Source: JAXDBM01 sp964460245 (lineage in GTDB: Bacteria; Desulfobacterota; Syntrophia; Syntrophales; Fen-1087). Taken from it: a DNA stretch of 12,526 nt. This document shows, piece after piece, positions 7,748 to 12,526 of this stretch (the stretch's first letter is position 1; the number at the start of each line of letters is the position of its first letter). The stretch covers positions 1 through 12,526 of the forward strand of contig CAYWTL010000073.1 of assembly GCA_964460245.1 (NCBI GenBank), given 5' to 3'. A program made the translations under genes and the position numbers. Under the pieces are notes generated by a model that saw only the letters and a list, made by a program, of their open reading frames with translations, was not told the origin of the DNA and searched no databases.

Positions 7748-8281
7748 ATGATTTTCAGGGAAACGAAACTGCCGGGGGCCTTCGTCCTCGAGATCCAGAG
7801 GCTGGAGGATGACCGCGGTTTTTTCGGCCGCATCTTCTGCCGCCATGAGTTCCAGGAGCGGGGGCTGAACCCGGATGTGGCTCAGTGCAGCATCTCCTTC
7901 AGCCGCAAGGCGGGAACGCTGCGGGGGATGCATTACCAGGAATCGCCGCACGCCGAGGACAAACTGGTCCGCTGCACCCGCGGAAGCCTGTACGACGTGA
8001 TCATCGATCTGCGCGAGGACTCGCCGACCCGCAGGAAGTGGTTTGCCGTGGAACTGACCGGCGAAAACCGGCGAATGCTATACATCCCCAAGGGATTTGC
8101 CCATGGCTTTCAGACTTTGACCGACGACACCGAGGTCGTCTACCAGATGTCCGAGTTCTACCATCCCGAATCCGCCCGCGGCGTCCGCTGGAACGATCCG
8201 GCTTTCGGGATTCGGTGGCCCGCGCCCGACCGGGCGATCCTCTCGGAGCGGGACCGGGACTGGCCGGACTACCCGGAATGA
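7748..8281 (+). CDS. rfbC: dTDP-4-dehydrorhamnose 3,5-epimerase family protein (RfbC/RmlC-like)
   Basis: A cupin-fold epimerase of 177 residues, near the family's usual length. Seen: FFGRIFCRHEF, ISFSRKAGTLRGMHYQ with catalytic base His62, KLVRCTRGSLYDVIIDLR, IPKGFAHGFQTL, and VVYQMSEFYHPESARG with Tyr132 and Tyr138 at the expected acid/base positions, then NDPAFGIRWP. It should be an active 3- and/or 5-epimerase of a nucleotide-linked 4-keto-6-deoxyhexose. No rmlA, rmlB or rmlD is in the window, while rfbF is, so the true substrate might be a CDP- rather than a dTDP-sugar (inference); the rfbC symbol reflects family, not proven substrate. GAGGAA seven bases upstream supports the ATG. The next gene begins 19 bases after the stop. 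Confidence 0.92.
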   Translation: MIFRETKLPGAFVLEIQRLEDDRGFFGRIFCRHEFQERGLNPDVAQCSISFSRKAGTLRGMHYQESPHAEDKLVRCTRGSLYDVIIDLREDSPTRRKWFAVELTGENRRMLYIPKGFAHGFQTLTDDTEVVYQMSEFYHPESARGVRWNDPAFGIRWPAPDRAILSERDRDWPDYPE

Positions 8282-8286
8282 TTCTC

Positions 8287-8292
8287 AGGAGG
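8287..8292 (+). promoter_or_regulatory. Strong ribosome binding site that selects a TTG start
   Basis: A perfect AGGAGG lies 8 bases before TTG 8301. It favours TTG 8301 over the in-frame ATG at 8325, which has only a weaker GGAAG nearby. Confidence 0.75.
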
Positions 8293-8300
8293 CGGACGGA

Positions 8301-9638
8301 TTGAACACCTTTCCGGAAGAAAACATGCAAGAGGAAAGCGACATCGGACGGGAGATGCACGCCTTCATCGGGCGAATGTACCCGATCTGCCGGAGCATCA
8401 CCGGCAGCGGCTTCCGCGAGACCCTGTCGCTGATCGGCCGTCATATTCCCCTGGAGATCCGCGAAGTGCCGACGGGAACCCCCGTCTTCGACTGGACCGT
8501 GCCGAAGGAATGGAACATTCAGGACGCCTATGTCAAGGACAGCGCCGGCAACCGGGTCATCGATTTCCGGAAGTCGAACCTGCACGTGGTCAGCTACAGC
8601 ACGCCCGTTCGGGCAACGATGACGCTGGCGGAGCTGAAGGACCACCTTTTCACCCTCCCGGAGCAACCGGACCGGATCCCCTACCGCACATCGTACTACC
8701 AGGAGGCCTGGGGGTTCTGCCTGAGCCACAACGATCTTTTGAAAATGCGGGACGACCGCTACGAGGTCTGCATCGACAGCACCCTGGAGCCCGGCCACCT
8801 CGCCTACGGAGAGTGCCTTCTGCCCGGCCAAGAGGAAATCGAGATCCTCATTTCCTGCCATGCCTGCCATCCTTCGCTGTGCAACGACAACCTGTCCAGC
8901 GTGGCACTGACCACCTTCCTGGCCCGGCGCCTGGGCGCACGGCCGCGCCGCTATTCCTACCGCTTCCTCTTCATCCCCGGGACCATCGGCTCCATCGCCT
9001 GGCTCAGTCTCAACGAACCGGCGGTTTCGAGAATCCGGCACGGGCTGGTGGCGGCCTGCACGGGCGATCCGGGCAAAATCACGTACAAGAAGAGCCGCCG
9101 GGGAGATGCCGAGATCGACCGGGCCGTCGCCCATGTCCTGAGGCACTCCGGACAGGACTACGAAATCGTTGATTTTTTCCCCTACGGGTACGACGAGCGC
9201 CAGTATGGGTCCCCCGGCTTCGACCTTCCCGTCGGATGCCTCATGCGAACGCCCCACGGGCGCTATCCCGAATATCACACCTCAGCCGATGACCTCGATT
9301 TCGTGCGGCCGGAATTCCTTGCCGATTCCTATGCGAAGTATCTTGCGGTCCTGGACATTCTGGAGCACAACCGCACCTACCTGAACCTGAACCCCAAATG
9401 CGAGCCCCAGCTCGGCCGCAGGGGGCTCTACCGCCTCATCGGGGGCGACCGGGAAACGGGGTTCGATCAGATGTCCCTGCTCTGGGTCCTCAATTTCAGC
9501 GATGGCCGACACTCGCTGCTGGATATCGCCGACAAAAGCGGCATCGAATTCACCATGATCCGAAACGCCGCGGCGGCGCTGCTCGAAAAGGGTCTCCTGT
9601 CGCCCGTGACAGGAAGGGACTTGCGGCAACCCGATTGA
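8301..9638 (+). CDS. DUF4910/DUF2172 aminopeptidase-like protein with C-terminal winged helix
   Basis: 445 residues, with TTG start chosen from the AGGAGG at 8287. It shows the three-part layout I associate with this family: an N-terminal region with YPICRSITGSGFRETL and DWTVPKEWNI, an M28-peptidase-like zinc domain, and a C-terminal winged helix (from about LLWVLNFSDG to LLEKGLLSP). Likely zinc ligands and neighbours are in SCHACHPSLCNDN (185-197, with His187, His190, Asp196) and in YHTSADDLDF (His326). The GYDERQYGSPGFDLPVG segment between them is also typical. No signal peptide or membrane helix, so cytoplasmic. Proteins of this family recur in polysaccharide and nucleotide-sugar loci, which fits the rfbF and rfbC neighbours, but their substrate is not established. 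It may hydrolyse an amide or acyl group on a sugar intermediate; that is inference. Confidence 0.9.
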   Translation: MNTFPEENMQEESDIGREMHAFIGRMYPICRSITGSGFRETLSLIGRHIPLEIREVPTGTPVFDWTVPKEWNIQDAYVKDSAGNRVIDFRKSNLHVVSYSTPVRATMTLAELKDHLFTLPEQPDRIPYRTSYYQEAWGFCLSHNDLLKMRDDRYEVCIDSTLEPGHLAYGECLLPGQEEIEILISCHACHPSLCNDNLSSVALTTFLARRLGARPRRYSYRFLFIPGTIGSIAWLSLNEPAVSRIRHGLVAACTGDPGKITYKKSRRGDAEIDRAVAHVLRHSGQDYEIVDFFPYGYDERQYGSPGFDLPVGCLMRTPHGRYPEYHTSADDLDFVRPEFLADSYAKYLAVLDILEHNRTYLNLNPKCEPQLGRRGLYRLIGGDRETGFDQMSLLWVLNFSDGRHSLLDIADKSGIEFTMIRNAAAALLEKGLLSPVTGRDLRQPD

Positions 9639-9649
9639 TTCGGTATACT
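9621..9649 (+). promoter_or_regulatory. Possible sigma70-type promoter for the lipoprotein gene
   Basis: TTGCGG (9621-9626) and TATACT (9644-9649) are separated by 17 bases. The -10 matches 5 of 6 consensus bases, the -35 only 3 of 6. It overlaps the end of the DUF4910 gene and would start transcription near 9656, ahead of the translation start at 9717. High-GC surroundings make a TATACT noticeable, but this is only a pattern match. Confidence 0.35.
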
Positions 9650-9716
9650 TTCAGAGAAAATGCGGAACGGGAAATTCCTTTACAATGCGCTTTTGACGGC
9701 AATCCGGAGAACGATG

Positions 9717-11384
9717 ATGAAACGATCCGCCAAAGAAACCGACACCCATGATCGCATGCGAAACTCCCTTCTGACGGCCCTCATGCTAGCGGTTGTCTTT
9801 ATCCTGTTTTCCGCCTGCGGAGGAGGGGGAAACGGGGGCGGAGGGAATGGAGAAGGAGGCGGCGATGAGGCGGCGGGCGGTCCCAACGCCGTCAGCGCGG
9901 AGAACGGCAAGGCCGGGAACCCGCCGGGAGAATGGGATGTCGGCGGGATCGGGGATGCCAGCATCCAGGGATTCGCCACGGAGTTCAGCGTAAACCGCGG
10001 CGAAACGGTTTCGTTCAAGATCAAGACCGACGCGGCGGCCTACCGAATCGACATTTACCGACTGGGCTATTACGGCGGCCTGGGCGCGCGGAGAGTGGCG
10101 AGCATCGAACCGTCCGGGACGCTCCCCCAGGCCCAGCCGGCCTGCGTCAGCGACGCGTCCACGAGGCTCGTCGACTGCGGGAACTGGGCCGTCTCGGCCA
10201 GTTGGGCCGTCCCGTCCGACGCCGTGTCGGGCGTTTACATCGCGAGACCGGTGCGGACGGACACGGGCGGGGCCAGCCACATCGTCTTCGTCATCCGCGA
10301 CGACGGGGGGAAATCCGATATGCTCTTTCAAACGGGCGACGCCACCTGGCAGGCGTTCAACCAGTACGGCGGGAGCAACCTGTACCGCACAGGCAACGGC
10401 GGCTACGCGACCCGGGCCTACAAAGTCAGCTACAACCGCCCGTTCATCAACCGGGGGTCGACGTCACAGTTTTTCGAGCGGGAGACGTTCCTGTTCAACA
10501 CCGAGTATCCGATGATCCGCTGGCTCGAGGCCAACGGATACAACGTCAGCTATGCATCCGCCATGGACACGGACCGCCGGGGCGCCGCAACGCTTAAGAC
10601 TCACAAGGTTTTCCTTTCCGTCGGCCACGACGAGTACGTGTCGGCGGGGCAGCGGGCCAATGTCGAAGCGGCGCGGGCGGCTGGTGTTCACCTCGGATTC
10701 TTCACGGGGAACGAGTACTACTGGAAAACGCGCTGGGAGGCCAGCATCGACGGCTCCGGCACTCCTCACCGGACCCTGGTCTGCTACCATGAGAACTGGT
10801 CGGGCGGCAAGATCGACCCGAGCCCGGAGTGGACCGGCATGTGGCGGGACGTGAATCCCGAAAATGCCCTGACGGGGCAATGGTATGCCGTCGACGCACC
10901 CCGGTATGACCCGATCACGGTTTCCGCCGGCGAGGGAAAATATCCGTTCTGGCGCAACACGGGTATCGACAAGCTGGCCGCGGGGGAGACCGCGCAGTTG
11001 CCGGCGGGCGTGCTGGGGTTCGAGTGGGATGAGGTACGGGACAACGGCGCCCTTCCGCCGGGTCTGATTCGACTGTCCACGACAAGTGTCGCCATCGATC
11101 CGGCCAAAATCCGAAGCGGCTATTCCTATTCCCCCCCCGGCGTCGTGACGCACAGCCTTTCGCTTTACCGCCACGGCAGCGGCGCGCTCGTTTTCGGCGC
11201 CGGCACCATTCAATGGTCCTGGGGGCTCGATGCGTATCACGACATTCCCGGTCCAGCCGCCGATCGGCGGATGCAGCAGGCGACCGTGAATCTTTTCGCG
11301 GACATGGGGGTGCAGCCGGCGACGCTGCAGGCCGGCCTGGTGCGTGCAACCCGGTCGGCCGACGCCCTGGCCCCGAATCCATAA
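9717..11384 (+). CDS. Predicted lipoprotein with N,N-dimethylformamidase beta-subunit-like domain
   Basis: About 555 residues. A basic N-terminus and hydrophobic core end in the lipobox FSAC, with lipid-attached Cys34; Gly at +2 does not signal inner-membrane retention, so outer-membrane anchoring is likely. A Gly-rich linker (about 35-55) follows. The rest resembles the C-terminal domain of N,N-dimethylformamidase large subunits: GFATEFSVNRGE and IYRLGYYGGLGARRV in a beta-sandwich-like part, then FQTGDATWQAFNQYGG, SVGHDEYVS (His304, Glu306, Tyr307), GNEYYWKTRWE (Glu333, Tyr334, Tyr335) and GAGTIQWSWGLDAYH. The known enzyme binds a mononuclear iron through two Tyr and one Glu; I cannot confirm by eye that these align. 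Family members on cell surfaces have no settled substrate. Start: GGAG at 9706 sits 7 bases before ATG 9717; ATG 9660, 9714 and 9756 are alternatives. A run of eight C lies at 11131-11138. Confidence 0.85.
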   Translation: MKRSAKETDTHDRMRNSLLTALMLAVVFILFSACGGGGNGGGGNGEGGGDEAAGGPNAVSAENGKAGNPPGEWDVGGIGDASIQGFATEFSVNRGETVSFKIKTDAAAYRIDIYRLGYYGGLGARRVASIEPSGTLPQAQPACVSDASTRLVDCGNWAVSASWAVPSDAVSGVYIARPVRTDTGGASHIVFVIRDDGGKSDMLFQTGDATWQAFNQYGGSNLYRTGNGGYATRAYKVSYNRPFINRGSTSQFFERETFLFNTEYPMIRWLEANGYNVSYASAMDTDRRGAATLKTHKVFLSVGHDEYVSAGQRANVEAARAAGVHLGFFTGNEYYWKTRWEASIDGSGTPHRTLVCYHENWSGGKIDPSPEWTGMWRDVNPENALTGQWYAVDAPRYDPITVSAGEGKYPFWRNTGIDKLAAGETAQLPAGVLGFEWDEVRDNGALPPGLIRLSTTSVAIDPAKIRSGYSYSPPGVVTHSLSLYRHGSGALVFGAGTIQWSWGLDAYHDIPGPAADRRMQQATVNLFADMGVQPATLQAGLVRATRSADALAPNP

Positions 11385-11570
11385 GCCGCTCGCGACGCGG
11401 TCTTCACGGCAAATTCATCCGGCGGTGAACCGCACCGATGATCTCCGTTCCAGGAAGCGACGGCCTCATCCAGCAGGCGCCTGCAGCCCTGATTCCCGTC
11501 TGCCCGAACGCCGGCGCGTATTGGAAGCACCCCGCCCACGAAGAAAAATATTTTTGAAGGAGAAGAATCA
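11385..11570. other. Longest intergenic gap, with two perfect palindromes and no clear promoter or terminator
   Basis: This 186-base gap separates the two lipoprotein genes. It holds GCAGGCGCCTGC (11473-11484) and AAAAATATTTTT (11544-11555), both perfect 12-base palindromes, plus a small GCGG-TGAA-CCGC hairpin near 11424-11435. I see no hairpin followed by a T-run and no well-spaced -35/-10 pair. Only short unconvincing open frames cross it. Confidence 0.5.
11557..11562 (+). promoter_or_regulatory. Ribosome binding site of the right-edge lipoprotein gene
   Basis: AAGGAG lies 8 bases before ATG 11571, immediately after the AT-rich palindrome. It confirms the start of a gene that has no stop in the window. 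Confidence 0.75.
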
Positions 11571-12526
11571 ATGCGGAAATTGATTTTCGGATTGCTGCTG
11601 CTGTTCATCCTGCTTCTGTTATCCTGCGCTTCGGAGGAAACCACGACACTGCCCACGCCTCCGAGCGGCACAACCACGGCGTCGACGGAGACGAAGCCGG
11701 GGGCGAGCAGCGGCCAGACGGAAAACACATCTTCGGAATCGTCGTCAGACAGTTCGACTTCAGCTGCAACCGGCGCCCCTTCGGCGCCGACTGAAATCAC
11801 AGCCGTGGCCGACAGCGGCCAGGCCACGATCCAGTGGAAAGCGGTCGCAGGAGCCTCATCCTACAACCTCTACTGGTCGGAGGCGCCCGGCATTTCCAAA
11901 ACAGCGGGCAAGAAAATCGCAAATGTCTCGAATCCCTATCTTCACTCGGGACTGATCAACGGGATCGCCTATTACTATGCGGTCACGGCGGTAAACGACT
12001 TCGGCGAAAGCGGACTGTCCCCCGAGGTGTCCGCCATACCGCGAACCGACCCCGGAGTCGCCCGCATGCGCGTGGTCTGGGTTCAGGACATGGGGGACAA
12101 TCGGGACGTCTTCGCCCAGGGCGGCAGCCTGCGGCTCATGGGGCTGGACACGGCGGACGGACGGGGCGAACGGGCGATACTGGGCGCGCCGGGGAACTAT
12201 TCGAAGCCTCTGATCGCGCCCGGGGGTGACCGGGTGGTCTATTCGGACCGGATTCAGAAAAAGGTTTTCGTGGTGAACTGGGACGGCACGGGACAGCGGG
12301 AGGTGCTGGGGGGATTTGCGCTGGCGCTCTGGCGGAACCCCGCCGACGGCCGGGAATGGCTCTACTACGGCGCGATGGAGGGAAAGGACGGCAGCGAACA
12401 CTGTCCGGCGGTCTACCGGACGCCGCTGGACGGTCCGGGAACGCCGGAGCTGATCTGGAACAAGACGCCGGTGAGCGTGCACAGTTTTCAGGTTTCGGCG
12501 GACGGCCGGATGGCGGGGGGACTTTT
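11571..12526 (+). CDS. Predicted lipoprotein with fibronectin type III domain and probable beta-propeller, 3' end outside the window
   Basis: The frame opens at ATG 11571 and stays open to the right edge, giving 318 codons. The N-terminus MRKLIFG plus a leucine-rich core ends at the lipobox LLSC (Cys19, Ala at +2), so it is likely an outer-membrane lipoprotein. Residues 20-68 are a Ser/Thr-rich low-complexity linker. Residues 69-157 form a fibronectin type III domain: APTEITAVADSG, ATIQWKAVAGASSYNLYWS, YYYAVTAVNDFGESGLSPE. From about 163 onward, repeated strands such as MRVVWVQDMGDNRDVF, PLIAPGGDRVVYSD and SFQVSADGRMAGG resemble TolB/WD40-like propeller blades (PDGxxVxY pattern). It probably binds other surface proteins or glycans; no catalytic site is visible. 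It follows the dimethylformamidase-like lipoprotein in the same direction. Function is not recognised beyond the domains. Confidence 0.85.
   Translation, partial: MRKLIFGLLLLFILLLLSCASEETTTLPTPPSGTTTASTETKPGASSGQTENTSSESSSDSSTSAATGAPSAPTEITAVADSGQATIQWKAVAGASSYNLYWSEAPGISKTAGKKIANVSNPYLHSGLINGIAYYYAVTAVNDFGESGLSPEVSAIPRTDPGVARMRVVWVQDMGDNRDVFAQGGSLRLMGLDTADGRGERAILGAPGNYSKPLIAPGGDRVVYSDRIQKKVFVVNWDGTGQREVLGGFALALWRNPADGREWLYYGAMEGKDGSEHCPAVYRTPLDGPGTPELIWNKTPVSVHSFQVSADGRMAGGL

Noticed and set aside
6409..7833. Minus-strand open frame of 474 codons
   Set aside because: Antisense to the flippase-like gene, rich in D, Q, E and R as expected of a reversed hydrophobic-helix gene; no domain.
8001..9278. 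Minus-strand open frame of 425 codons
   Set aside because: Antisense shadow of the epimerase and DUF4910 genes, which both carry intact family motifs.
11385..11440. Intrinsic terminator after the dimethylformamidase-like gene
   Set aside because: Only 4-base-pair stems and no T-run.
11521..11554. Promoter or sigma54 site from TTGGAA and TATTTT
   Set aside because: The spacer is 22 bases for a sigma70 reading, and the sigma54 GG/GC core is absent.
11834..12229. 131-codon + strand frame at the right end
   Set aside because: It overlaps the Fn3 lipoprotein gene in another frame and has no domain or good ribosome site.

Overview
The window is a high-GC stretch, with one lower-GC gene at its left edge, from what looks like a Gram-negative bacterium. 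Two lipoprotein signal peptides, undecaprenyl-phosphate-type sugar transfer and CDP/dTDP-sugar enzymes all point that way. The gene mix would fit a deltaproteobacterium (Desulfobacterota-like), but no marker gene fixes the taxon, so this is only a guess. All ten genes run on the + strand and gaps are short (largest 186 bases). I see no rRNA, tRNA, CRISPR array, transposase or phage gene.

Layout. (1) Bases 3-1409: the 3' part of a polytopic membrane glycosyltransferase-like protein (GT-C/DUF2142-like), open at the left edge and lower in GC than the rest. (2) 1526-5635: an AsnB-type glutamine amidotransferase, a polyprenyl-phosphate glycosyltransferase (GT2) and a GT4 glycosyltransferase, the last two 3 bases apart. 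A REP-like hairpin flanked by 11-base direct repeats sits on the end of the GT4 gene. (3) 5732-9638: RfbF (glucose-1-phosphate cytidylyltransferase), a flippase-like membrane protein of the lysylphosphatidylglycerol-synthase TM family, an RfbC-type 3,5-epimerase, and a DUF4910 aminopeptidase-like protein with a C-terminal winged helix. (4) 9717 to the right edge: two predicted lipoproteins. One has an N,N-dimethylformamidase beta-subunit-like domain. The other has a fibronectin type III domain followed by a probable beta-propeller and is cut by the right edge.

How it fits together (inference). This is part of a surface-polysaccharide locus. RfbF makes CDP-glucose, which is normally converted by a 4,6-dehydratase (absent here) before an RfbC-like epimerase could act. 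GT4 would extend the glycan on the cytoplasmic side. The GT2 would charge undecaprenyl phosphate with a sugar for a periplasmic GT-C enzyme such as the first gene. AsnB-like enzymes in such loci are thought to amidate sugar acids. The most unusual aspect is that three proteins with amide-related folds (AsnB, DUF4910, dimethylformamidase-like) lie in one locus, which could reflect making and trimming amide decorations on the glycan. That idea is untested. No clearly new defence or mobile system is visible.
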